64,000 nt of DNA, taken from assembly GCA_002339675.1 (NCBI GenBank), contig DDKB01000012.1:86321-150320 (forward strand), written 5' to 3'. The first letter of the stretch is position 1, and each line of letters opens with the position of its first letter. Positions 25,273-33,147 of this stretch are shown here, in pieces. Source of the DNA: Stutzerimonas stutzeri (GTDB lineage: Bacteria; Pseudomonadota; Gammaproteobacteria; Pseudomonadales; Pseudomonadaceae). The position numbers and the translations under genes are program-made. Under the pieces are notes generated by a model. It saw nothing but the letters and a program-made list of their open reading frames with translations. It was not told the origin of the DNA and did no database searches.

Positions 25273-26193
25273 TCAGGCGATGCTGCGCAGGCGTGCCATG
25301 TCCTTGAGCGGAGATGCACCGAACAGACGGCTGTATTCGCGGCTGAACTGCGAGGGGCTTTCATAACCGACACGGTAGCCGGCTTCCGCCACGTCGAGCC
25401 CCTCACCCATGAGCAGGCGCCGGGCTTCCTGCAGGCGCAGCTGCTTCTGATACTGCAGCGGGCTCATCGCCGTCAGCGCCTTGAAGCGGTGATGCAGGCT
25501 GGACGTGCTGAGGTTGACCCGCCGGGCCAGCTCATCGATGCGCAGCGGTTCGACGTAATTGCGGTTCAGCCATTCGATGGCGTCGTTGACCCGGTGCGAC
25601 TGGCTGCCCTGCAGCGCGACAGCCTGCAGATGGCCGCCCTGGGGGCCGCACAGCAAGCGGTAGAAAATCTCGCGCAGGGCCAGCGGCGCGAGCACCGGTA
25701 TGTCCCGCGGATTGCGCAGCAGGCGGACCAGGCGCAGGGTCGCGTCCAGCAGCGGCGCATCGATACGATCCAGATACAGGGCGCGGCCCGTCGGCTCGGG
25801 CGCCGCCGCGGCAGGATCGGCTTCGCTCACCAACGTGGCGATCAGGGCCGGGTCGATGTCCAGGCGGATGCACAGGTAGGGCTCGTCCCGGGAAGCGCGG
25901 ACGACGCAGCCGGACACCGGCAGGGTCACCGAGACCACGAGATAGTGCAGCGGGTCGTAGCGATAGAGCTCGTCGGCCAGCCGCACTTCCTTGCCGCCCT
26001 GGACGATGATGCACAGCGCCGGCTTGTGCAGCCCGTGCGTCATCTCCCCGGGCGTGGCGCAGCGCACCAGGTGCAGTGGCTCGATGGCCGTCGGGTGCAT
26101 GCCGTCCTCGCCCACCAGCCCTTCGATCAGCCGGGCCAGTTCGGCGCGTGGGGCGCCGGTGTCGTCAGCGAGAGAAGAAACGAAGGAATTCAT
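25273..26193 (-). CDS. AraC family transcriptional regulator
   Basis: The 306-residue protein has an AraC_N cupin-like domain (about 25-175, with KPALCIIVQGGKEVRLADELYRYDP) and a C-terminal double HTH (about 195-295, ending YESPSQFSREYSRLFGASP). It is a close architectural relative of the regulator at 6150. It is convergent with the deaminase gene (19 bp between stops), so it need not regulate the importer operon, though such neighbours often do. Effector unknown. Confidence 0.9.
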   Translation of the reverse strand: MNSFVSSLADDTGAPRAELARLIEGLVGEDGMHPTAIEPLHLVRCATPGEMTHGLHKPALCIIVQGGKEVRLADELYRYDPLHYLVVSVTLPVSGCVVRASRDEPYLCIRLDIDPALIATLVSEADPAAAAPEPTGRALYLDRIDAPLLDATLRLVRLLRNPRDIPVLAPLALREIFYRLLCGPQGGHLQAVALQGSQSHRVNDAIEWLNRNYVEPLRIDELARRVNLSTSSLHHRFKALTAMSPLQYQKQLRLQEARRLLMGEGLDVAEAGYRVGYESPSQFSREYSRLFGASPLKDMARLRSIA

Positions 26194-26361
26194 GAGGCGC
26201 GCCCTGGAGAACCGAAGGCGAATAGCTTAGCAGCTCGGTCGCCGGGCGCCGCCTGCGCCCGTCCGCCCGCGGCTCACCGCTTCGCAGACGGCGATCGCCG
26301 CTGGCGGCCATGCCAGGGCAGCATGGCCGGTCACGCCAATGCCGTGTCAGCAATAGGCCGA

Positions 26362-26814
26362 TCAGCTGCGCGCGCGTTCGGCGTCGCGCAGCGCCTTGAC
26401 CTGGTCGTGGTTGCGCTGCACGCCCTGCAACTGGCGCTCGACCACGGCCCGCACTTCCGGCGGCAGCGATTTGTCCAGCGCCTTGCGGTAGCTCTTCAAG
26501 GCCACGTCTTCGCCGCGTTCGCACTCGTTGAGGATCGCCTCGTCATCCTGACCGGTAATGGTGGTCTTCAGGTCGACCCAGCGCCGGTGCATGTCGCCGG
26601 CCATGCTGGTGCCGGTTTCCGGATCGCCGCCCAGCGTACGCACCAGCTCCTGCAGCTCGGTCGCCGCGGTGGCGCAGTCATGGGCGCGCTGGGTCATGGT
26701 GGTTTTCAGCTGCGGGTTCGTCAGGTCGTCCGCGCATTCGCGAAACCCCTTTTCGCCGTCCTTGCAGGTTTCGATGAGATCGTTGAGCACGGAAACGGTG
26801 TCTTCGGTATCCAT
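26362..26814 (-). CDS. PA2169-type four-helix-bundle stress protein (DUF2383)
   Basis: The 150-residue helical protein matches the ferritin-like DUF2383 family: VSVLNDLIETCKDGEKGFRECADDL, then the HDCATAATELQELVRTLGGDPE segment and ILNECERGEDVALKSYRKAL with conserved acidic residues in helix positions. Pseudomonas members are known as general stress or stationary-phase proteins with no proven reaction; a metal site is suspected. It stands alone, downstream of the two-component system and on the same strand. Confidence 0.88.
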   Translation of the reverse strand: MDTEDTVSVLNDLIETCKDGEKGFRECADDLTNPQLKTTMTQRAHDCATAATELQELVRTLGGDPETGTSMAGDMHRRWVDLKTTITGQDDEAILNECERGEDVALKSYRKALDKSLPPEVRAVVERQLQGVQRNHDQVKALRDAERARS

Positions 26815-26897
26815 TGGCTAGATTCTCCTAAAGCGTCGTGAACGGCCGCTGTCACGCGGCCAACCTGTTCAGTCGACTCTGCCGTTTCGGCAAAGGT

Positions 26898-28283
26898 TCA
26901 GCGGCCCTCGCACGTGGCGGATGCCAGCCTCTGCGGGAACAGCAAGGTGAAACAGGTCCCCGAGGGCTCGCTCGTGACCCGCACCTCACCGCCATGCAGC
27001 TGCATGATCGAGCGCACTATGGCCAGTCCCAGCCCGCCAGAATCGCCCGGCTCGGCACGGGACGGATCGCAGCGATAAAAGCGGTCGAACAGGCGCGGCA
27101 GGTGCTCTGGAGGAATCGCCGGCCCCTTGTTGGCGACGCTGATCACGACCCGGTCGCCGATACATTGGCTGGCCACGGTTACCGCCGTCCCCGCCTCGCC
27201 GTAACGCAGCGCGTTGGCGATCAGGTTGGCCAGCGCCCGGCGCAGCAGCTCGGGATCGGCGTGCAGCTTGCCGGTTGCCTCATTCTGCAGGCGCATGCCG
27301 TGCTCGTCGGCAATGCCTTCGAAATAGTCGCCGAGCTGCTCCACCGCTTCGGCCAGGTCGATCTCCTGCGGGCCGACCCGTTCGTTTGCCTGTTCGGTAC
27401 GTGCAAGGAACAGCATGTTGTTGATCATGCGCGCCAAGCGCTCGTACTCCTCCTGGTTGGACGCCAGAAGACTCTGGTAGTCCTCCAGCGAACGCACCCG
27501 ACGCAGCGCCTGTTGGGTCTGACCCATCAGGTTGCTGAGCGGGGTGCGCATCTCGTGCGCCAGGTCCTCGGAGAACCGCGACAGCTGGGTGAAACCCGCC
27601 TCCAGCCGCGCCAGCATCTGGTTCAGTGCATCGCTCAAGGCCCGCAGCTCGCTGAACTCGGCGCTGTTTTCGATTCGCAGGTGCAGGTGCTGGACGTCGA
27701 TCGCCAATGCGCGGCGGGTCAGCTGACGCACCGGCCGCAGCCCCCGCTCACTCACCAGCCAGCCCAGCAGAAACGCCAGCAGCGCGCCGGTTACCAGCGC
27801 CAGCCAGAGTTTCAGGCGGTACGCCGCCAGCATCTGCTCACGCTCGGCCAGCAATTTGCCGGCAATCAGCGTCAGACCACCCTTCGCCCGCTCGATGTGC
27901 ACCCAGGCCAGGCGCGCCCTGTCGTCAAGGTCATCGAGTTGCGGCTGCGCCTCGAGCGGCAGCTGCGGGATCGCCAACTGAACGGGATTGATCTCGATCA
28001 GCGGCTGGCCGCCCTCTCCCAGCACCCAGAGCAGGTTGTCCCGATTGCCGAGCATGTTGGCGTAGAGCTGGGGCCGCTCACGCAATGCCTCGATGCTATC
28101 GCTGTCATCGAGCAGGGCGCGCATGCGCTCCAGCCGACCCAGCAAGGCCTGATCGTCGCGCCAGGCGATCTCGCGCTCCAATGACTGGTACAGATAGAAA
28201 CCGATGGCGCCCAGCAGCGCCGTGCTGACCACCGCGAACATCAGCGCCAGCCGCAGGCTCAACGAGCGTGGCATCAGGCTCAT
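26898..28283 (-). CDS. heavy-metal/oxidant sensor histidine kinase (CopS/CusS/HprS type)
   Basis: The 461-residue inner-membrane kinase has two membrane helices (about 10-32 and 160-180) around a periplasmic sensor domain of about 125 residues. A HAMP domain (about 180-233), HisKA with the phospho-histidine in EDLAHEMRTPL, and HATPase_c (NLIANALRYGE, GLGLAIVRSIM) follow. The family is the CusS/IrlS 'heavy metal sensor kinase' group, which includes E. coli HprS. Its start overlaps the response regulator stop by 4 bp. The divergent target genes and the operator at 29003 point to an HprS-like role. Confidence 0.92.
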   Translation of the reverse strand: MSLMPRSLSLRLALMFAVVSTALLGAIGFYLYQSLEREIAWRDDQALLGRLERMRALLDDSDSIEALRERPQLYANMLGNRDNLLWVLGEGGQPLIEINPVQLAIPQLPLEAQPQLDDLDDRARLAWVHIERAKGGLTLIAGKLLAEREQMLAAYRLKLWLALVTGALLAFLLGWLVSERGLRPVRQLTRRALAIDVQHLHLRIENSAEFSELRALSDALNQMLARLEAGFTQLSRFSEDLAHEMRTPLSNLMGQTQQALRRVRSLEDYQSLLASNQEEYERLARMINNMLFLARTEQANERVGPQEIDLAEAVEQLGDYFEGIADEHGMRLQNEATGKLHADPELLRRALANLIANALRYGEAGTAVTVASQCIGDRVVISVANKGPAIPPEHLPRLFDRFYRCDPSRAEPGDSGGLGLAIVRSIMQLHGGEVRVTSEPSGTCFTLLFPQRLASATCEGR

Positions 28284-28951
28284 TCCGGTGCCTCCAGCAG
28301 GTACCCCATGCCGCGTACGGTATGGATCAGCTTGGGCTGGTAGGGATCGTCCACCTTGGCGCGCAGACGGCGAATGGCGACATCCACCACATTGGTGTCG
28401 CTGTCGAAATTCATCTGCCAGACCTGCGAGGCGATCTGCGCCCGCGACAGCACTTCGCCTTCGCGACTCAGCAGCAGATGCAGCAGGGCGAATTCCTTGT
28501 TGGTCAGCGTCAGCCGCTCACCCTGACGCGTCACCCGACGGCGCAGCAGGTCCAGCTCCAGATCGGCGACCTTGAACTGCTCGACTTCGCGCGGCGGCCC
28601 GCGGCGCAGCAAGGTGCGAACCCGCGCCAGCAGCTCGGCGTAGGAAAACGGCTTGACCAGATAATCGTCAGCGCCCAGCTCAAGGCCTTTGACTCGGTCC
28701 TCCACGGCATCACGCGCGGTAAGAAAAAGCACCGGCGTCTGCGCCTTGCGCCGCACGATCTGCAGCAGTTGCCAGCCGTCGATGCCCGGCAACATGACGT
28801 CGAGGATGATCAGGTCGAACTCGCTTTCCTGAATCAGGTGCTGACCGTCCAGGCCGTTGAGCGCGACCTCCACCAGATAGCCCGACTCGCTCAACCCCTT
28901 GCGCAGGTAATCGGCCGTCTTGAACTCGTCTTCTACTACCAGTATGCGCAT
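28280..28951 (-). CDS. heavy-metal/oxidant response regulator (CopR/CusR/HprR type)
   Basis: The 223-residue OmpR-family regulator has a receiver domain (1-115, with acidic pocket Glu7-Asp8 and phosphoacceptor Asp51 in ILDVMLPG) and a winged-helix DNA-binding domain (about 125-220, ending PKLIHTVRGMGYLLE). ATG 28951 follows GGAGG and matches the family start MRILVVEDE; the frame is open to 28975. It is the first gene of the operon with the kinase. A palindrome that fits its family's binding site lies 52 bp upstream, between it and the divergent periplasmic genes. Confidence 0.93.
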   Translation of the reverse strand: MRILVVEDEFKTADYLRKGLSESGYLVEVALNGLDGQHLIQESEFDLIILDVMLPGIDGWQLLQIVRRKAQTPVLFLTARDAVEDRVKGLELGADDYLVKPFSYAELLARVRTLLRRGPPREVEQFKVADLELDLLRRRVTRQGERLTLTNKEFALLHLLLSREGEVLSRAQIASQVWQMNFDSDTNVVDVAIRRLRAKVDDPYQPKLIHTVRGMGYLLEAPE

Positions 28952-29002
28952 CTGCTTCCTCCGGGCGAGGCGCATAGGCTAGGCGCCCACGAGCGTTTAT
29001 CC

Positions 29003-29020
29003 CATTACAAATACGTAATG
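29003..29020. promoter_or_regulatory. HprR/CusR-box-like palindrome
   Basis: CATTAC-AAATAC-GTAATG is an inverted repeat with perfect 6-bp arms. From memory, the E. coli HprR/CusR site before hiuH is CATTACAAAATTGTAATG, which agrees at 15 of 18 positions. It lies between the divergent response regulator and the heme-binding-protein/hydroxyisourate-hydrolase genes, 52 bp and 77 bp from their starts, and could serve both directions. Confidence 0.7.
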
Positions 29021-29097
29021 CGCAGGCAATGGGTTTGACGGGGCCAACCGCACAGGATGGCGCCACCTGCTCCACGGAGCCCATTGAGGAGAAACCG

Positions 29098-29592
29098 ATG
29101 CGCATTGTCCCCCTTTCGTTGGTCGGCCTGGCCCTTGCCGGTGCCCAGGCCATGGCCGCCACGCCGCAGCCTGTCAGCCAGCAGAACGTCTCGCTGCAAC
29201 TGGCCAACGCCCTGCTCGACTCGACCATGGCGGCCTGCCATGCCGATGGCCGTACCGCCGCAGTGGCAGTGGTCGATCGCGGCGGCAACCTGATCGCCCT
29301 GCAGCGTGACGACAACGTCGGCCCGCACAACACCATCGCTGCACAGCGCAAGGCCTACACCGCGTTGTCCAGCAAAACGCCGACCCGCCTGTTCGGCGAG
29401 CGCGCCCGCAACAACCCGGACGCCGCCAACCTCAACACCTTCGATGAACTGCTGCTGCTCGGCGGCGGCGTTCCGCTGCGGGTCGGCGACGAAGTCATCG
29501 GCGCCATTGGCGTAGCCGGTGCCGGGGGCGCCGAGACCGACGAGGCCTGCGCCACTCAGGCAATCGCAAAACTGCTTCCTTCCAACCGTTAA
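29098..29592 (+). CDS. periplasmic GlcG/HbpS-like heme-binding family protein
   Basis: The 164-residue protein has a signal peptide (MRIVPLSLVGLALAGAQAMA) and a GlcG/HbpS domain (DUF336): LQLANALLDSTMAACHADGR, VAVVDRGGNLIALQRDD and the glycine-rich loop GGGVPLRVGDEVIGAIGVAGAGG. Family members bind heme or small ligands, and HbpS works with an oxidative-stress sensor kinase in Streptomyces. ATG 29098 follows GAGGAG; the open frame extends upstream to 29029. It is 14 bp before the hydroxyisourate hydrolase gene and behind the HprR-like box. Confidence 0.85.
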   Translation: MRIVPLSLVGLALAGAQAMAATPQPVSQQNVSLQLANALLDSTMAACHADGRTAAVAVVDRGGNLIALQRDDNVGPHNTIAAQRKAYTALSSKTPTRLFGERARNNPDAANLNTFDELLLLGGGVPLRVGDEVIGAIGVAGAGGAETDEACATQAIAKLLPSNR

Positions 29593-29606
29593 CCGGAGAT
29601 CAATCC

Positions 29607-30017
29607 ATGACTAACCTGAAAACCCTTTGCGCCAGTCTCGTTCTTGCCAGCCTTTCCAGCCTCGCCATGGCGGCCGACAACCCGCTCAGCGTGCATGTGC
29701 TCAACCTCAACGACGGCCTGCCCTCGCCTGATGTGAAAGTCACGCTGGAAAAGCAGAACGGCAAGCAGTGGACCGCCCTGAACGATGGCGTGACCAACCA
29801 GCAGGGCCGCATCACCGCGCTCTATCCGCAGGACAAGGCGCTGGAAAAAGGCACCTACCGCGTCACGTTCAAGACCGGTGACTGGTTCGAGGCGCACGAC
29901 ACGGCGAGCTTCTTTCCGGAAGTCCCGGTGATCTTCGAGGTAGACGGCACCGTGCCGCATTACCACATTCCGCTGCTGCTGAGCCCGTACGGTTTCTCGA
30001 CCTATCGGGGCAATTGA
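29607..30017 (+). CDS. hiuH: periplasmic 5-hydroxyisourate hydrolase (transthyretin-like)
   Basis: The 136-residue protein hydrolyses 5-hydroxyisourate, the unstable product of urate oxidation. A signal peptide (cleavage near residue 22, SLAMA) puts it in the periplasm. The mature protein starts NPLSVHVLNLNDGLPS with the active-site histidine at 30. It continues with the TNQQGRI segment and ends YGFSTYRGN, where most enzymes end YRGS, so the last residue is Asn. In E. coli the equivalent gene (yedX) is controlled by HprR, matching the operator and two-component system here. Confidence 0.92.
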   Translation: MTNLKTLCASLVLASLSSLAMAADNPLSVHVLNLNDGLPSPDVKVTLEKQNGKQWTALNDGVTNQQGRITALYPQDKALEKGTYRVTFKTGDWFEAHDTASFFPEVPVIFEVDGTVPHYHIPLLLSPYGFSTYRGN

Positions 30018-30334
30018 GCCGCTGACAGGCCTCGGGTGGCGATGGCCCCGCGCGTGGCTCACCGTCATCCTGCAGGCGATTTCAACGGCCACCGATTACT
30101 TGCACTCCACGGTGTTCGGCGCCCATTGTTCGTGGCGCCCGGCTATCGGCCCCGGGACCAAGGTTGCCGGGCTACGCGGCTTCAAACGGGGCGCCCGGCC
30201 CCGGCAGCGTGCCGCTCAAGGCGTCCCGCCGTCTCCTGACCAATCTTTTCGCGCTGAAGGTTGTCCGAAGAAAACTCACGTCGGTTCGAGCTTGAGGCTC
30301 TAACCGACTTTTCCGTTTTCGAGCCCAGCCGCCG
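30018..30334. other. intergenic region upstream of efflux operon
   Basis: About 317 bp. It contains the inverted repeat described at 30281-30307 and no recognisable gene. A downstream terminator for hiuH is not obvious. Confidence 0.4.
30281..30307. promoter_or_regulatory. inverted repeat before the MFS efflux operon
   Basis: TCGGTTcGAG and CTCtAACCGA are mirror arms (one mismatch), separated by seven bases. It ends 27 bp before the MFS start, in the position of a repressor operator. No TetR/MarR regulator gene is adjacent, so the regulator is unknown. A weak terminator is the alternative, since TTTTCC follows. Confidence 0.35.
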
Positions 30335-31966
30335 ATGCCGCAATACCTCGCTCCCGTTCCCCGCTGGGAACCGCACGAACGCCCATCGATGCCCGGCTCG
30401 CCGGCGATCCTGCTGCACCCGGTGCCGGTGCGCATCGCCTATGCCTGTGTCGCGGTGCTGGTGGGCCTTACCGGCGGGCTGGGCAACGCGCTGTTCGTTG
30501 CCAACCTGCCGAGCATCCAGGGTGACCTCGGCCTGACGCCCTCGGAGGCGGCCTGGCTGCCGGCGGCGTATTTCATGGTCAACGTCTCGGCCAACCTGCT
30601 GATGATCAAGTTCCGCCAGCAATATGGGTTGCGCCGTTTCGCCGAGATCGGCCTGTCGCTGTATGCCCTGCTGAGCATCGCCCACGTATTCGTCGAGGGC
30701 CTGGAGATGGCCATCGTGGTGCGCGCGGCCAGTGGCCTGGCGGCGGCGACCACCTCCTCGCTGGGGCTGTTCTACATGCTCCAGGCGTTTCGTAAGGCCG
30801 ACCTGCCCAAGGCGGTGATCCTCGGCTTCGGTATTTCGCAACTGGGCACGCCGCTGGCCTGGCTGATGTCGCCGGCGCTCCTGGAAATGGGCGAATGGCA
30901 CCGGCTCTATGTATTCGAGAGCGGGCTGGCGCTGTGCTCGCTGGCCGCGGTGGTGGTGCTCAAGTTGCCGCTGGGCGAGCGCATCAAGGTGTTCGAGCCG
31001 CTGGATTTTCTGACGTTCGCCCTGCTGGCGCCGGCCCTGGCCCTGATCGCTGCCGTGCTGGCGCAAGGCCGGATCCTCTGGTGGACCGAGGCGCCCTGGC
31101 TCGGCTACGCGCTGATGACTGCCCTGGTGCTGATCTGTATCGCCTTCATGATCGAGCACCACCGGCGCAACCCCTTGTTGCACACGCGCTGGCTCGGGAC
31201 TGCCGAGATGCTGCGCTTTGCCTTTGGCGCGCTGATGCTGCGTCTGCTGCTCTCCGAACAGAACTACGGCGCGGTCGGGTTGCTGCAGACGCTCGGCATG
31301 GGCGCCGAACAGCTCCAGCCGCTGTACGCCGTCATCCTGCTGGGGCTGGCCATGGGCATTGTGGGAAGCGCGATGACCTTCAGCCCGGCCATGGCCTTTC
31401 CGCAGATCCTGTTGTCGATCGTACTGATCGGCATCGGCAGCTTTCTCGATGTCGACGCTACCAGCCTCACGCGGCCCCACGACATGTTTCTCAGCCAGGG
31501 CCTGCTCGCCTTTGCCAGCGGCATGTTTCTCGGCCCGTTGCTGATCACCGGCATCGGCCGCGCGCTGCGCAACGGGCCGAACTATCTGGTGACTTTCATC
31601 GTCCTGTTCACCATGACCCAGAGCCTCGGCGGGCTGGCAGCCCCAGCGCTGTTCGGCACCTACCAGGTGATGCGTGAGAAATACCACTCCAGCCACCTCA
31701 CCGAGCAGGTGGTGCCCGGCGACCCGCGCGTCGCCGCGCGCCTGCAGGCGCAGGCCCAGGCCCTCGCCTCGCGCCAGGGCGACCCGCGCCTGCGCCAGGC
31801 ACAAAGCGCCGCGCAGCTGAGTCAGATGGCCACGCGCGAGGCCAACGTGCTGGCCTTCAACGATGTATTCCGGCTGATCGGCATGCTCGCCATTGGCGTG
31901 TTCGGCTGGACGCTCTACCGCACCCTGCGCATCGCGCAGCAGAACAGGAACCCACCCCCGCCATGA
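30335..31966 (+). CDS. MFS drug efflux transporter (DHA2/EmrB family)
   Basis: The 543-residue inner-membrane transporter has about 14 hydrophobic segments. The N-terminal third has the motif PSIQGDLGLTPSEAAWLPAAYFMV of DHA2 pumps. It pairs with the membrane-fusion protein and outer-membrane factor that follow, each overlapping the previous gene by 4 bp, to form an EmrAB-TolC-like tripartite system. The C-terminal region after the last helix is long and alanine/glutamine-rich. The start is uncertain: an in-frame ATG at 30389 is possible. Confidence 0.88.
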   Translation: MPQYLAPVPRWEPHERPSMPGSPAILLHPVPVRIAYACVAVLVGLTGGLGNALFVANLPSIQGDLGLTPSEAAWLPAAYFMVNVSANLLMIKFRQQYGLRRFAEIGLSLYALLSIAHVFVEGLEMAIVVRAASGLAAATTSSLGLFYMLQAFRKADLPKAVILGFGISQLGTPLAWLMSPALLEMGEWHRLYVFESGLALCSLAAVVVLKLPLGERIKVFEPLDFLTFALLAPALALIAAVLAQGRILWWTEAPWLGYALMTALVLICIAFMIEHHRRNPLLHTRWLGTAEMLRFAFGALMLRLLLSEQNYGAVGLLQTLGMGAEQLQPLYAVILLGLAMGIVGSAMTFSPAMAFPQILLSIVLIGIGSFLDVDATSLTRPHDMFLSQGLLAFASGMFLGPLLITGIGRALRNGPNYLVTFIVLFTMTQSLGGLAAPALFGTYQVMREKYHSSHLTEQVVPGDPRVAARLQAQAQALASRQGDPRLRQAQSAAQLSQMATREANVLAFNDVFRLIGMLAIGVFGWTLYRTLRIAQQNRNPPPP

Positions 31967-33147
31967 GCGAACGCACCCCCAACGAGGCCCCGGACAACCT
32001 GCCGACCGCCCAGCCGGCGCAACCCTCGGCCGCCGGCACCGACGCCGGCCCGACCCCGGACGACCCGCCGAAAACCATCAGGCCCAGCCGCCGCTCGGTG
32101 CTGCTGATGGTGCTGGTGGCGCTGGCCGGGGTGCTGGCGATCCTCTATGCCTGGCAGCTCTGGCCGTTCGACAACCGGGTGGCGGTCACCGAGAACGCCT
32201 ACGTGCGCGGGCAGATCACCGTGCTCGCGCCGCAGGTCAACGGTTACGTGACCGAGGTGCTTACCCAGGATTTCGAACAGGTCAGCCAGGGCCAGCCGCT
32301 GGTGCGCATCGATGATCGCCAGTACCGCCAACTGGTGCAGCAGCGCGAAGCCGAACTGGCGGCGCGGCGCTTCGAGCAGGAAAACCTCGAGCAGACCCTG
32401 GCCTCGAACGCGGCGACCCTGGCCTCGCGCCGCGCCGAGCTGTCGGCCGCCGAAGCCGAGGCGCAGCGCGCGCTGGCCGATGAAAAGCGGGTCAATGAAC
32501 TGGCCGAGCGCGGTTCGGTGTCCATCCGCGAGCGCGACCAGATCCGCGCCAGCGCCCGCGCCGCTGCGGCAAAGGTCAAGCAGGCGCGCGCTGCCATCGA
32601 CATCGCCGAACAAACGCTCAAGGCCAGCGAGGTCTCGCGCGGCGGCTTGCAGGCGCAGGTGGACATCGCCGAAGCGGCGCTGCAGCGGGCCCGCATCGAC
32701 CTCGACAACACGCTGATCGAAGCCCCGCGTGACGGCCAGGTCAGCGAGGTCACGGTGCGCCAGGGCCAGTACGTCACCGCCGGCTCGCAGCTGCTCTACC
32801 TGGTGCCCGAGCAACTGTGGGTCATCGCCAACTACAAGGAAACCCAGACCTTCGCCATGCGCCCCGGCCAGCCGGTAGAGATCGAGGTCGATGCCCTGGA
32901 CGGCGCCCGCCTGAGCGGCCACGTGGAGCGCCTGGCGCCGGCCACCGGTTCGGAATTCAGCGTACTGCGCCCGGACAACGCCACCGGCAACTTCACCAAA
33001 GTGGTCCAGCGATTGCCGGTACGCATCGCCATCGACCCGGACCAGCCGTTGGCACAGCGCCTGCGCCCGGGGCTGTCGGTGGTCACTTACGTGGACACCC
33101 GCGCCACCGGTGACGCTGCGCCTGCCGCCACGGGCGCCGCCCGATGA
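31963..33147 (+). CDS. HlyD/EmrA-type membrane fusion protein
   Basis: The 394-residue periplasmic adaptor has a 45-residue proline-rich cytoplasmic tail, one membrane helix (about 45-65, VLLMVLVALAGVLAILYAW) and a lipoyl half-motif starting VTENAYVRGQITVLAPQVNGYV. A long alpha-helical hairpin (about 120-235) and the beta-barrel ending LAQRLRPGLSVVTYVDT follow. Its start overlaps the MFS stop by 4 bp (ATGA). Confidence 0.92.
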   Translation: MSERTPNEAPDNLPTAQPAQPSAAGTDAGPTPDDPPKTIRPSRRSVLLMVLVALAGVLAILYAWQLWPFDNRVAVTENAYVRGQITVLAPQVNGYVTEVLTQDFEQVSQGQPLVRIDDRQYRQLVQQREAELAARRFEQENLEQTLASNAATLASRRAELSAAEAEAQRALADEKRVNELAERGSVSIRERDQIRASARAAAAKVKQARAAIDIAEQTLKASEVSRGGLQAQVDIAEAALQRARIDLDNTLIEAPRDGQVSEVTVRQGQYVTAGSQLLYLVPEQLWVIANYKETQTFAMRPGQPVEIEVDALDGARLSGHVERLAPATGSEFSVLRPDNATGNFTKVVQRLPVRIAIDPDQPLAQRLRPGLSVVTYVDTRATGDAAPAATGAAR

